A DNA stretch of 64,000 nt from assembly GCA_034190875.2 (NCBI GenBank), contig CM067346.1:38571691-38635690 (forward strand). The letters run 5' to 3'. The translations under genes and the position numbers were made by a program. The notes beneath the pieces are model-generated. The model ran no database searches, was not told the origin of the DNA, and saw only the letters and a list, made by a program, of their open reading frames with translations. This document shows positions 1 through 13,900 of this stretch, piece by piece. The stretch is from Urechis unicinctus (lineage: Eukaryota > Annelida > Polychaeta > Xenopneusta > Urechidae). Positions within the stretch are counted from its first letter, which is position 1; the number at the start of each line of letters is the position of its first letter.

Positions 1-105
1 TACATACATACATACATACATACATACATACATACATACATACATACATACATACATACATACATACATACATACATACATACATACATACATACATACA
101 TACAT
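1..105. repeat. (TACA)n microsatellite at the left edge
   Basis: A pure run of the tetranucleotide TACA/CATA fills the first hundred bases and is cut by the window edge, so its true length is unknown. It decays into imperfect CATA units until about 165. The same motif makes a longer array at 14.18-14.43 kb. Confidence 0.97.
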
Positions 106-165
106 CCATATATACAAACATAAATGCATACATACATGCAAACATACATTCACACATTCCTATTT

Positions 166-2039
166 CACTGCTTATGCAGTATGATGTGCAGTATTCAAAT
201 CAGGCGCGTACCACGGATATTCAACTTTTTGTAATGTCTTCAGTGTCAACTAAGCAAGTCAGAGTTATTGCTGACCAAAGGGGGCATGCTCTAGTCGATA
301 GAAATAATCTATTTGACAAGCTTTTTATACAAGGTGCCAAAAAATTAGCTCACTTATCTTTTTTTGAGTGACGTGACATGACGACTGCGAATCATGTCGT
401 GTCTGATATTTGGCTCAGTATAAAACGACGTGTGCAAGCAGCGTGACAGAAAAAGGTGATCATCCAAAGGCGTGTTTTATAGTGTGTTTTTGTCAATACA
501 TTCGGCATAGCTCGCAATTCACACTAAGATGATGATGATGATGGGTACGTATTATCATCAAATGAAAATGTTAGCTCCTTATATTGACCCAAAGGTTTAC
601 ATTATATTTTCTAAGGCACTGCATTAAAAACATCATTGGCGTCCGAGGCTCGTGACGTCGTCTAGGCTCTTAATAATGAATTGTAAGAATTCAACTTGGG
701 AGCAGCGACCGAATGTTTAACACTTCAGCCGTCCGATCATTGTCCAAAAGTTGGTGATATGAATAAGTAAATACCGGCGGTAAATGTTTACAACAGATCA
801 ACGTCCAGTGTGACTATCCTCTCATCCATTATGAGAGGTTGTTGCTCAGTCGTCGCTATACATTGTAAGGCAGCGAGGCCTCAGTACGCTTGTAATATGA
901 ATGAACACCAACCATTGGGCAGTGATGATGGTAATGGGATTTCGTGTCTATTGGGATAAAGCGAGCTGTAGGCAGGTGATAATAGGTGATGGGTTCAGTG
1001 ACGTCATTCACAAATATCCATTGTACGCGGATAATGCAGGATGTGAGAACATGATGCGTGGTTGTATAGCGGCGACATGACAATCAGTAAAGAGATGCTT
1101 ATTACAGCTGGGCATCAAATCAAGCAGGAGATGCAATATCTACTTGTTTGTTTTGTCAACTGGTCACATGTTGTCAGGTGATGTGTTGACAGCGGCTACA
1201 GTTCGATATATTTCCATAAATGTTCACCAAAGAATGGGGCGTGCTCTTTTCTTCCTGCTCATTAAGTAACAATGTAGCTATAAATGTGTCGGACATGATG
1301 CCGTTCATACTGACACAGGGATGATGGCTACAGTCAGCTAGGTCTGGCCCCAGAACCTGATGATATATTGTAAGACTAATTATACAGAACGTTAATACCG
1401 CCAGGCAATTAGGATTCCATTGTTCTCGATCTGTAGTGACATAAGTATGGCAGCTTTATTGGTGATAATGGCACACAAGAGCATGCTTTATTTGCATTGT
1501 TGGGATACTCGTCTGACATATGAATTAATTAACATCGTATTTATCCATTATTTCCCTACTAAATAAGTCATATTACACGGGACAAACCAACGAGCCTCCA
1601 ATTTACTGTTTACTGAATTCGTTGTCAGTCTAAGTGCCCTAAAAGAGGGATGCAGATGAAACACAAAACTGTAGAGGATAGTTGTAGCATAATCATAACT
1701 AATATTTGTTTTACAGTTGGATACCTGGCATATAGACGAAGACAGCAGATTCAACGCTCGTATAGACTTCAGGTAATGAGTGTGTGCCTGGGAGTTGGGA
1801 GGGTGTGATTTTCCTACCAAGTATATTAACGTTAAGCGCTACGTTTCATTTCATTTATCATTTTGTTGGCCACTTAAATGCGAAACGTCATTGGGCGATG
1901 TTTCGTGGGTCGTACAACAACTTACACACAAGGTTATTCTGAATGCGGGTTGAAAAGTTCGTTGCATTGCAACGATGTTTTTGATATAAATGTCTTGATA
2001 AATTTCATAAGATTCGTATTATATTGCTTGTAACTTCCC
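166..2039. other. AT-rich stretch, no gene recognised
   Basis: Only short open frames occur (the longest is 90 codons, 1548-1820 on the minus strand) and none has a recognisable motif or a splice-consistent neighbour. A short GATGAT run lies near 528-544. I see no RNA gene, no terminal inverted repeats and no long tandem repeat. Confidence 0.6.
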
Positions 2040-3600
2040 ACATGTGGCGTGAAACAATTATTTGCTGCTCACGATGTGTGTAAATTAATTCCACAATACC
2101 TAGAACAGTGAAGTTAGTAGAGAATGCATTCAGCATTTGAATTCTATATTATGGTGAAGAGAAATCAAATCTAGTGGGTCTCCACTCGAATGCTACCGAC
2201 AAATACAATGTTTTTACATGGGTCTCAATTAGGGTAGGATATTGCAAAATCATTTTGGTGAAATATATATTCTTACCATCATTTAATTGAACAAATAATC
2301 CGTCAAATAATATAAACCCAGAATCAATGTAATTATTTCCAACAAATGACCGTTCATGGGATACTGTGGGTTCAACACTAGACCAGCAGCAACATTGCCC
2401 TGACAGATAGTGAATAGGAAACCACAGTGGCATCATGGTTATTGACATAACAGAAGAGGGTTAGCCGCATCTCAGGGCCATTTCAATAGAGCAGCATGTA
2501 TGTTAGAAAGATGAAAAGTACACCCGCCGAATAAAGATATCAGCCCCCTTTAATAGTCTACATTCATTTTTAAATCAACACGGTATAATTTAGCAACTTC
2601 TGCTGAACGCAATGGGCTGTGTAATTGGTAATTAATATGCTGCGTATGGTTTCTCCAGGGAAACACCAAGCGGAGTGCTAGATTGGAAGTGCGTCCTCAT
2701 AAGAGTTTTTTACGACCCCCACATAGACCAACACAACCTCTGCCAGCACCATACGTATCTTGTTAACTTCGGCAACAGTGATATCGTCCGTCTTACAGCA
2801 GAACGGTGGCCAGAAATCGCCCACTGTTTATGTTGGTTGTTCACCCATCATAATCTGTGAAAACATATAAAGGAACCTATTCAAACTTAGCAATGGCATC
2901 GTGATTCTCCAAGCATGTGGTTAATCATTTGCAGCAATACATGTTAGGCTTAATATATACATCTCTGATTCGCCGCAAAACCAGCTTACGATATGTGACT
3001 GGTGTGTTTGTACTGCCCATTAATTGAGAGTTGACAATGATATCAATGAAGATAAAGCCGAAAATCGCTGTAACGGATTGCATTGCAGAGCCCTGAGTAT
3101 AAAAGTGTATGGTAATCAAGCAGTGACCAGTACGCTTGCGACCATCTAGGGTTGAGCAATGTATCAGTCGGCTATTGTTCGCCACATGTTGTAAAGACGA
3201 TCTTCGTGAATAAACGTAATTCCACGCTCGCAAGCGACTTGCTTGCTTTCAGCAATAGTAATCTGCCTCTTGCTGTGGGTCTGACATAAGGGATATGGTC
3301 GCTATTAATTAGACCTTGCAAAGCCAGCTATAAGCAACCCAATAAATGTGCCATGTCTATATAGAATGTTGTCCTACATTTGAAAAATTTGAAATGTAAA
3401 TTTACGGAAGCATGGATATAGACGGTTGATAACTTCACGTAATCGTGTATTGTTAGAACGGACACAGAGGGGATGAAAATTTAAAACACCGTTGGTGTGA
3501 GTTAGTTCTTTAGGCTTATCTATTTGTTTGTGTTGTATGCCGGTGGTATGTGAATTCCAGCTTAGCTAAGAGCTCGCCACCCAAAGCAAATGGCGGTTAC
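2040..3600. repeat. Ancient dispersed repeat, partly shared with 47.2-48.5 kb and 55.8-56.0 kb
   Basis: Three short blocks here recur in the same order further right. The block around 2062 (TGCTCACGATGT...GTAAATTAATT) matches 55.81 kb and 47.23 kb. The block at 2650-2720 (CACCAAGCGG..GTGCTA..AAGTGCGT) matches 47.75-47.80 kb. The block near 3577 (GCCACCCAAAGCAAATGGCGGTT) resembles 48.51 kb. Identity is modest and interrupted, so this is an old copy. No protein is recognisable. It may be a remnant of a non-autonomous element or of an old segmental duplication. Confidence 0.4.
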
Positions 3601-4131
3601 TGACTGACACATCCGTTTACAATGGGAGGAAATCATTTCACCAATGCTTGGGGGCAAATCTTTGGCATAATGGGATGTAAGTGGCTCGTGTCGCGTAATT
3701 AGTATTTGTCAGACATACTACTTAGTGATGCCCACGCAAAGCTAAACCAATCATGTTACTGAGCATTATTACCAGGTAATATGCTGTTCAATGCATGCGG
3801 TTAGTATGACAAGAGCACAATACGTGGAGACATTTTCCTGCTGGCTATCACGAACTGCTCTATTGACCAAGCTTGTAAACGGCAACCCAAGAATTGAAAG
3901 CCAACAAGATAAGTGTAATTAATGCATTAACGGTAAATGCTTCCGATGGGAAATTGTTAGTTCGACTCTCTACAGAAAAAATATTACACTAATAAGGCAA
4001 GATAAGAGATATATATTGTCATGTACACTGCTTGCGCCTGAGGCACAAATGCATTGGGTTGCTGACTTCTTAGTTTTTATCACATAGCCATGGTGCTTTA
4101 TATGCTTAACCTTACAGGGAAAAAAATCCTT
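3601..4131. other. AT-rich stretch, no gene recognised
   Basis: No open frame above about 60 codons and no motif. It ends at the left arm of the fold-back hairpin described separately. Confidence 0.6.
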
Positions 4132-4182
4132 CGCAATGCATGTTCTCATCATACTATAAGTATGATGATAGCATGCATTGCG
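4132..4182. repeat. 51-nt near-perfect fold-back hairpin
   Basis: The left arm is CGCAATGCATG (4132-4142), TTCT, then CATCATACT (4147-4155). The loop is ATA. The right arm is AGTATGATG (4159-4167), ATAG, then CATGCATTGCG (4172-4182). All 20 arm positions pair, with one symmetric 4x4 internal loop. A stem this long is unlikely by chance in 64 kb. It could be the core of a fold-back element, the fused ends of an excised transposon, or a small structured RNA. Nothing next to it decides between these. Confidence 0.85.
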
Positions 4183-6639
4183 GAGGTAATTGCGTGATGC
4201 TGATCACGAACTTTCACGATCATATTTAACTGCCACCCACACCGTCAACCATGCCTGTAAATACCAGCATCTTTGTGCGTGATTCAGTCAGTCATAACCC
4301 ATTTATAGCGCAATCAGTTGCTAGTTAGAATTCTTCACGAATATGTGATAATACTCTGTAATTCAACTACTCCCATTATCGTTTCTGTAACGTTGCATAA
4401 CTAAGCTTGCCGTAATTGGTAATATTGAAGACGTAATTCACTCTTGTGTTAAAGGGTTTACACATCAGATAAGAACAATCAACATTAACCATGTTATAAT
4501 CGCATGAATTGCAACAACTTTATATGAGCAATGTAATGTTTATGATAACATGACGCAATGCTTCGGCCAGCATACATTGACGTTAACGATACTCAGTATC
4601 GACTTTTTAACTATTTTGTAATGGCGTTTAGACGAAATGACGGCCTGATGAACTCAGCAATAAATAACATTATATGTGGAACACATTCATGGCACCGGTC
4701 AAATAGCCTGTTTGTTGGAAATTTGACTTTGCTTTTATAGCATTGGTGTAAAGTCGGATAAACATCCCTGCTAAAAGATATTGTAATAATGTATTATTGG
4801 TAAATGGCAATATCACTCGCAATGGACTTCGTTGGCACCCTGTCTGGTGGTTAGACATATTTACAGAGCGCATACAACGATTGAATGATTCATTGACATT
4901 GATGGTTAATAGTTGAGCATACCCCGACCAGACGCCAGTGTCAGGGTTAATATTGTGTAAATCTAGTACTGATAGTTATAATCTACCTGATAACGTTGTA
5001 TGTACATACATTCTATGTTCAGCAACGTTTATTTGCATGAGTCAATAATCACCTGCAATAACGCCATCACCAGGTGCGAGGTTGATTGTCTAAACAGGAC
5101 CACTGGCGTGAGCTCTAGCCATTGACCTCTGCTTTTGAAATCCCACAATATACGCTTGAACTCACGCTATGTACATCTGGGCCAAAGTCGGAAAAGTCGT
5201 CATGTAGCATTATGTGGAAGGCCAAAGTACCCATTACTTCCTTTAATGATGCATTTGTTATGAGTTCTGTTATCAATGTGGTCTTGGAGGAGCATTATGT
5301 TCTCACTCATCTCGCCGCCACAGACTCGCCTTCGCTCGCTTGTTAACTAACACAGGAGCCATAGCAGATATTGAAAGAGTTGTAAATCATCGCTTTGAGG
5401 AGAGAAGCCGATTTCTCATCTCTCGCCAACAGCTTTACACTCGACGTAGATTTGCAGTCACTTCCAACAGCAAGTCCATAAGGTGAAGCGAAGCATAAAT
5501 TACATACTGGAGATCAGTTTGACGGCCGAATGAAAATTGTTTAGTTCAAACGCAAGGAGACGATGTATACATATTTTCCTTTCAATAATTAGATCATACT
5601 CAAATATCTTCTTAGTTGTAACATATAAATTTCCGTACATAGGCCCGTTGGATTTGTAATTTTTGATTCTTTGTTGTACGGCGTTGGATTGTTATTCGTC
5701 ATCGCGTTGACCGAAACAACAACTGAGAATTCTTAACTTCATCACTTAAATAATCATACTTGTATCTATCTTTAAGGGAAGATTTTGAATCTGCGGTTAT
5801 CATGAATATTTCCCACAAATCAAAGCATTTTTGGCCAAAATCAATTGAAAGATAAGAACAAACAGGTTTTTGCATATTCCATTAATACCCGAATATCTGT
5901 GGAATAACAAAGGTGCTACACCCTGATGGGTTCTATGAATTGGTAATGACAAGGCTAACCTTACCAGCTATCCGTAACGTTATCCACTTTGCTGCAGTTG
6001 CATTAAGGAAACATAAAGCTTAGAATACCATTATATATCGCAAAATTCAAAGAATTACAAAAACCATTTCTATGGGATTATTCATTGAAGTATCACATGT
6101 GTTGTGTGAATCACACTTTTATATGAAACAGTAAGAATATATCATCGCTATAGCATTGGTTATGTTACGTGCAATGTCATATTTGAGTTTTGAAGGATTT
6201 TATCGAAAGCAATTTGTGATGATTCGAACACAAAGGAGAAAATTGTTTCCAAAGTGTAACAGCTTGCCCAAAATGCTTGATAATAATCTGTTTGTGTATC
6301 CCTATTGTTGCATTCCTTGTACTGAAACGTCCCAAATATATTTTATGCACCCGGGGGGAATCATTTTGAGAATGAATTTTATGTATTCCTTTTGCCTAAG
6401 CGCATTTTGGACGCAAGTGTGCAATTGTGTGTGTTGCTCGGCTGCGTGCTGTTGCTTCTGGACTAAACAATGAGGTGAATTGCTTAACTATTAAAAAATA
6501 CTACGACCTTATAAGGGCAAAAGGAATTACACAAAATTCGTCCTCAGTGGTTTTGGGACGCTTGCTCGGACTCAAAGAGCTAACGCTTTCTCCTTGTGTT
6601 AGCGTTGGCTATCTCTACCTGCCGTCGTGTGACTGACTG
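4183..6639. other. AT-rich stretch, no gene recognised
   Basis: Short open frames only, the longest being 105 codons at 6156-6473 (+), with no recognisable domain. The 6.4-6.65 kb end starts to become more GC-rich and passes into the next feature. I see no repeats shared with the rest of the window. Confidence 0.55.
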
Positions 6640-7760
6640 ACATTTGTGGTCATTCAAGGACCATCCATTTGGACGCTCTGTCACTAACCCTAACGAGCCC
6701 GTGTCCTACTATTTGTTGGACGGGTCACTCCGTGACTTTGTCCGGGAAAAGCTGCTTGTGGTATCACCTATGACACCTTGCTGTCGCCAGTTTCTTACCC
6801 GCTGATGTTTGCCATGTTAACAACTGCAGCCCCTCCTTTTTGGTTGCTTTCTAGGCAGGTCAGCCGTACATTTTTGCGACAATGACGTCTGCTGTTGGCC
6901 AGCCGATTCACGCTGAACTGTTGTGTGTCTTTGTACTGGAAGGTCCAAAGCAGTTCGGTGTTGCATGCTGCGCCGTGGCTCTCCTGTGCGTCCCTAAGCT
7001 ACAGGATGTAGTCGACCTTCAACCCTTGTGTTGGTGCTTGCGGGCGACAAGCTTCTGCTGGATTGTCTTACGGTGCTGCTGTTTAGTTGGCCTCCTATCC
7101 TTAGTACCCTCCTCAAGTGAACATTTTGTTTTGGTGGCACTTGCTGCGACCTAAATGGTGACCTCTACGGTGTCGTTTTGGAAGTGCTCTTCGGTGCCAG
7201 GAATCCGGATATCAATGTTTTGTCCAGGCGGTCTTGGTAGCGTTTCATATGTCTCTGCACCTGCAGCTGTTTGTGATCTCATGAGGACCGCTGCTCCATG
7301 AACCGTTTCCGGTCCAGGAAGGCAGGCAGGGCTTTTAGCGTCGTCCGACACTGGACCTTGTCGGGCTTGAGGCAGATACGCTCCTTCAGAGCTTTGAGGG
7401 TGTTGTCCTTTGCCCTGTAATCGAAGTCGACTTCCTCGTAATGTGCCTTTTCCCCCAACTAGTCGTGTGGCAACCCTATTGCAATTGGTATTAGCTGACC
7501 CTGGTCGCCGCGTGATTCTAGCCAATCCAGAACAGTATGCAGGCTGGCGCACGATACTGTGCAGACTTCGTCCCATATGACCACGAGTGGGATCTACTTC
7601 TGGTCCACGCGCTCTGGCGCCCACCCTATCTGGCTGCTCCATTTGAAAAAAACCTACGACAGGAGCTTTGCCGGGAATAGCCTCCAGTCGTTCATTAACT
7701 TGGACACTAACGGTCCTGTCTTCTAAGGTTGCATCAACCAGCAAGGCAACCACCGGTATA
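6640..7760 (-). other. GC-richer island with coding-like open frames, product unknown
   Basis: This kilobase is clearly richer in G and C than its surroundings. On the minus strand a 200-codon frame is open over 7753-7151 (starting MVALLVDATLEDRTV). A second minus frame is also open over roughly 7450-7155, with protein-like text such as DFDYRAKDN, LKALKERICLKPDK and LDRKRFMEQRSS, broken by one stop. Two overlapping open frames plus the base composition suggest a decayed coding segment with frameshifts, perhaps gag-like retroelement DNA. I recognise no signature motif, and the long frame may simply reflect the GC content. No gene name is justified. Confidence 0.35.
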
Positions 7761-10700
7761 TGGTAGTCAATGCAACAACAATATTTGCATACGACTAAAT
7801 AACTGCATCACGATGTTGTAACTTAATACCTACACGAGGTTACAAATTGTAATGGCGAAAAGGTACATAATGTAGCTATAGCTCATGTTAGTATGACACA
7901 ACATTCAAGCCATCTCATGGCGTTTTGCTGACACCGTACATTAGCATCTACAGTTATAATGTTTATTTATTTTGAATTCCGATAGCGATATACCAATTTC
8001 ATTGGAAAGGCGGACCAATATTCATTTGCTTTTTACGATAAATGTATTATACCCATCCAAGCATTCATAAACGGCATCAGAAGAAAATGCTATGGATATT
8101 TGTTTTTAAAGCCTGACGTCAAATAAGTTATGTTCATTAAGCGATAAAAGCTGCTTCTCATATATTCAATGTTAAAGTAGCATGTATTAAATGAAGGCAT
8201 ATGATTATCTTAGTGGACCGATAGCAAGAATATTTAAACCTTTTGACGATGCATTCAAGGAAGTAGTATATCGGTGACGAACACTCACATTTATGCTGGT
8301 CTGTTATTCAGTAATCACTGGTTACCCACATAACTGAGTAGTTCTTTCTATTTGATCTGCATATAATGACATTCGGTTAATCTGATTGAATGCTGAAATC
8401 CTGACAAGACATTAGAGAAGAAGGCACGTAAAACGTCATGCCATAGTTTGGATAGGCCTATCCGCAATGGGACAAATCTAACTTACAAATTGCTTTATAC
8501 TTATTGGACTTCACATCCAATGTAATGCAAGAATGCGAGCGACACGGCGGTTCTAATCTCAGCCCAGAGCTTCTATACTAAAGGTTCATGCTGACTTTTG
8601 TGTATAGATCTCCAAGATCTATCAGAATATTATCTCCTAAATGTCATTAATACAACTTCTTTGATAAGTATTTCTTTTAAAGGGAGGACTTTACTTGCAA
8701 CTGTAAATTTATCTTAACAATACATAACTCTATAGCCTTCAATAAAACAACTTTTTTGAGGAGATAAGTTTATTATAATGGCTACTTCATGTCCTAGCGA
8801 CACATATATTCCCAAATGTCATAAAGTCTAGACACGTGAGAAGGTAAGTAATATTAGAACGTTTACAGGGCAAAGCCAGTGAGACGACTTTCGCGTCCAT
8901 TATTTGTTTCCCCATAACAATTTTAAGTGCGATGTACAAATAATCTGTTTCTCGTGTCAAAACATATGCAGCGAATCATGTCAAATTTTAATTCTATATG
9001 GGAACGGAGATTGAGAATTACACATGCCGACAAGAAATGTTGGCGAGCAAACACAGGACCATAAAGACAGGGACAAAATGATTCAGACACTTTCTAAAAA
9101 GAGGTGAATGCCTGACACGATATCGCTCGCGCATTCCAGCATACAGTTTATGAACATGCATAAATTTATCTTATGCAATGTACCTAAACTGACTAGCTTG
9201 TACACTTTTTGGCTCAATACACTTTTGAGCAACATAGCATTACGCAGAGATACATCAGATTTTATGGTTGGTTGAAAACTTTGGAAGCATGTACTTCAAA
9301 GTTATCTTGGGACCCATCCATCCCTGATCTAATTTATTATTGAAATGTATTCAAAATATATTCAATAGCAGAGCACTTGAGTGACAAACACAAAACATGA
9401 CTGTTGTCGACAATTGGACTGAACAAGAGTATCCTGAATTACAGGAATCAAGTTTTAAATCCGTTTTCACGTGATTGCAATTTATCACAAAGTCTCTTTA
9501 CTTAGGCTAGACGTTGCTACAAGTCGTATATAATAGGCTGATTGGTTCCCATCGAGTATCATCTAAATAGCACCTAGTACAATATTTAATAAGTCGATGC
9601 TAATCATATGTTGGCCTTAACAGGCATTGTTGATGTTGTGGCTGTCAGTGAAAATGATGGTGTAGGTTCTAGATATCATGGAATCATCTTAACAAAACGT
9701 GCGTTGAACAGATAATGACCTCGCACATTGGTGAGTTGATAACCTCTCACATTCAGTTTAAAGGGATGCATCAGAAACCGCCGTTTGCTATGCAAGGCGG
9801 GCTCTTAGGGGTTTTGAAAAGAACGCGCTATAAACATAACACCCGCATGGCTTTTTCCTTATGGCAACTTTACAAAACATGCAATTTAATCAGCACACAA
9901 CATCTTGCGATCAACAAATACCGGAGGTTGCCAAATTATACCGTGTTGATAACAGAGTAAATGGCTATTGATGGGAGGTGCTTTATGTTTAGTTATTCGC
10001 CGCCGCCACACTGCTTATATTATGATTTTACTTTCCTTACTTCAACATAACCATACACTTCTGTGGAAAATCATGATATCGTGAGTGCCGTCAGTATAAT
10101 TTGTTCGACAAATTATTTGTTGCATGCCTTTAAAATGAGTAATTGCAAGAGCACACCCGACACATATAGACAAACGCACACGTATCCATTGGTAGATCGA
10201 TATATTGTACATCGGGTGTGTATTTTTTTATACAAATGTGACGTGTCGACCTACACCGCACATTGTGGTAAATGCCATATATTGCTGGGACCAAAAACCC
10301 ATTCTATTACATACTTTTATCTATAGCAAATGTTTGCGGTATCTATGTACAGTGCTACAGCCACAAGTAGTCATTTCCTTCTGTTATTTACCTGTCCTGT
10401 AATTTGTGTAAGCATTTGGCAGGCGATCTTAAGTCAATGAAGATTACCATGCAGATAACAATGATGCACTCTCTTGAAATCCTGCAAGATCAAAGGAAAG
10501 AAAAACTGAGCCACGAATTAATAGTGACTCAATCTCTTGATCCTCACATGCATGCATCAGTAGTGACCATCTGGAAATGGAGGCTAACTATCATGAGTAT
10601 CTTACAATGTCATGTATTGGCGTATGAATTTCCAATGAAGATTAAGGTCCTACGAGAGGGTTGAAGCTTCTGTGCAATAAACAAACATAGTACCATGTTT

Positions 10701-13300
10701 TTCTATGTAGATCATAATGGAATATTTTAATGTGATAAGCGAATCATCAGATATAACTATTAAACTGCTATTTCGATGATATCCAAAATACATTGATCAG
10801 GGGATATATAAATCACTTGACGCAACAGCGTACGGACACCAACAGGAAAGAAGTGACATGCAAATTTGTTTCAAAAGTCTGCCGATGTCACATCTATGTC
10901 TTAATTTGGCACCATGGGCAATAATAAAATAATGGACTCTAATCAACTACAACCATCGCTCATCTAGCCCCCAGACGAAATGGCTGCACAATAGTTCTTT
11001 ATCATAGTAATGAACAAAGGCATAAGGCCATGGTATACACATTGCATTCCAGTTGATTGAGAAGATGTTATTGTTGGAAATATGTTTGTTGTTCGATTTT
11101 CATTCAATATATTAATATAATTCAATATGGAAATATATACTGCCCAAAGGTTAGTCTTGAGACGATTACATTCGAGTTCGACTATGGCTATCATATAGTT
11201 GAAGTATTTCTTGGTCCGAGAAAGGTGTAGTTCATTTCCATCCCATGCTCCATTAAATGTTGCCAAATAAATGCAGTGGCTCAAACATTAGCGATTTCTT
11301 TTGCATACCTTTTACCTCGGTTAATTGTAGACAACATTGCAGTTTTATAAAAAGGTGTGCTATGTATTTTGTATGTTCAACTTAAATAATTCCGGTAAGT
11401 TTGGCTTTCCCGCAAATAAGAAACAGGATTGTCAACTAAAAACCTCTTAAGCGAATAACATATTGAAGGTTTATCTGAGTGGAGTGATTGAGCCTTTTTT
11501 CTAATGTAATTAAGGAGGCAGTTGTGGGAATCACAGGTTATCTGTGTCAATGGTACTTATATTGCTCTGGGCTATTCAGTAATCAGCAATTATTGCTTCT
11601 GTGATGCAACCATCTATTCCAAATCAATGTGAAATGGGGCCTTGAACTATCAATTTTGAATACCATAACAACAGTGATTGGTTTGGTAATACAACTGCGC
11701 TAAATGCTGTTGTTGGTTTAGTCCATTTACATTCAGGTAATTGAATCAAAACCCTCGTTGCAATGCAATGCAACTTTGTTCAACCAGCACTTACAGATAC
11801 ATTTAGTTCAGTTTTTGGGGTTCTTGGCGTAATCACATTATGCTGATTCTTCTTTGCGATTAGGTTGGTCGGAATCGGTCAGTTTAACCATATTGCTCAT
11901 TGAATTACACTACAATTGAATCTAACTGAATATATTGGCACCTATATTGTGTATGTTAAGGGTAAAGCCGTGTTTATAAGAACATGTGAGTGATATAACA
12001 ATGGCACTATTATTAGATAATGGTTGACTGAATCGTATGTAAAGGGTTTCATATATTCATCAACATGGTTATTCGCGCACGTGTCAGAAAGGACCGCCGC
12101 ACAGCTCTTTTGAGCACGTCATCATCTACATGTAAGCGTAGTCATCACACTTAATGCGTATCTATTTTTGTGAATATCCCTTCAGTTACTATGTTTTACC
12201 TGCCTAATGTTTGCATATAATATATCTGCAGGGGCTTGAGAATGCACCACTTGTCTTAATGAACACGAGGGCATTTGTAAGCAATATCTACCTCCCGTAG
12301 ACAACCTACCTGAATGACCTCTGAACATTTACCACCGGCTGTGAGCGGCTTACTGTTTCTGCAAAGGAAACTTGTTCCAGTGTCTTAACTCCATTATTTC
12401 GTGTATGTTCACTTTTTATCTCCATTATATATCATTATTTTCAAGAAATCTTTAAAGACCAAGAGTTCTTGGGCTATTTTGTCTCAATATCCGATTAGGA
12501 TTGGTAAATAGAGCTGATGACATTTGCCCTGCCTTTCGGTCGATCAAATCATGTTATATCCGATTACCCAGACGCTGACCCGATTAAACCACTCAGCGGG
12601 TTGTATTATAATATCTCACACGAAGTCCACATTTCTTTGTCATTTCAAGCGAAATGAAAACTCCCATGAAAACTATTCAAATGAAATGTCGGCCACACGC
12701 GCGATGTCAGGATTCCAAACATCGGCCAACAAGTACTAAATGTCAAGAGCATGGCTGCTGCGATCGAAACAATGAGGCTATATATATTACATGATTCGTG
12801 CGTGATTCAACAAAATGGTCGGCAACAATGTGTTTAGTACGCCCTCATAGCATTTGATGATATATTTGCATTGATAGTCAATGCCGATTTGATTATAACA
12901 TTTGTAAAATAATGCTACTGCTAATCCTTAAAATCATTCTTCTCAGTTTATTACGGGGGTGTTATTATAGCACCCTTCTTTATTTACATCCTACAGCACA
13001 CTACAAGTAAAACACGGCACATCGAATGGAGTTTATGTCATGTAAATAAATCTTAAGTGTCCCTTATTCTAGTCCCGTCTGTTCTAATGGAAAACTATGT
13101 ATGCTGCAGACTTTGTGAATTGGGTGAACTTGCATCTCTGTAGCAAACTACCTCAACTGCCAGCTATCTACAATCATTCAAGTGGTTTAGGAAGCGTGCT
13201 TACAGTGTTTTAACCCTTCTCAAAAACCCAATTGTCCCAATATTGCCTATCGCGGAAGGTCTTCTTTCTCATAGCAAGTCACCAGTGCACGTAACATATG
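7761..13300. other. AT-rich stretch, no gene recognised
   Basis: About 5.5 kb in which no open frame exceeds about 106 codons and none has recognisable motifs. The part near 11.57-11.65 kb (TGATGCAACCATCTATTCC context) resembles 31.43-31.47 kb, which hints at an old dispersed repeat. I see no RNA gene. Confidence 0.55.
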
Positions 13301-13318
13301 TGCTGACATATATATATG

Positions 13319-13335
13319 TACACACACACACACAC

Positions 13336-13417
<82 letters not shown>

Positions 13418-13467
13418 CTAAATATATATATATATATGTATATATATGAATATATGCATATATAAAT

Positions 13468-13511
<44 letters not shown>

Positions 13512-13764
13512 TATATGTATACATATATATATATATTTATATAAATATAGATATAAATACAAATATATATATATGTATCTATATATATATAATATATATA
13601 TATATCAAAGCATCAGTACATGTTAAATATATATTTAAACATACATGTATTTATATATATATGTAACTATTCATGTATATATATATAGATACACAAATTT
13701 GTCACCATATGATATATATATAAATATATATATATATAATTATATATTTATATTTATATATATA

Positions 13765-13816
<52 letters not shown>

Positions 13817-13900
13817 CGTGTGTGTGTGTGTGAATACATATATGTATATATATATAAGTATATATTAAAACATACATATATATATGTACATATATAAATG
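13319..13900. repeat. Compound (CA)n/(TA)n microsatellite cluster
   Basis: (CA)n at 13319-13349 passes directly into (TA)n at 13349-13410. Interrupted TA, TATG and TATAAA units follow to about 13.76 kb, then a pure (TA)n run at 13766-13813 and (GT)n at 13814-13832. Degenerate TACA/TATG units continue to 13.9 kb. The open frames across it encode only alternating Tyr-Ile or Tyr-Val text and are not genes. Confidence 0.95.
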
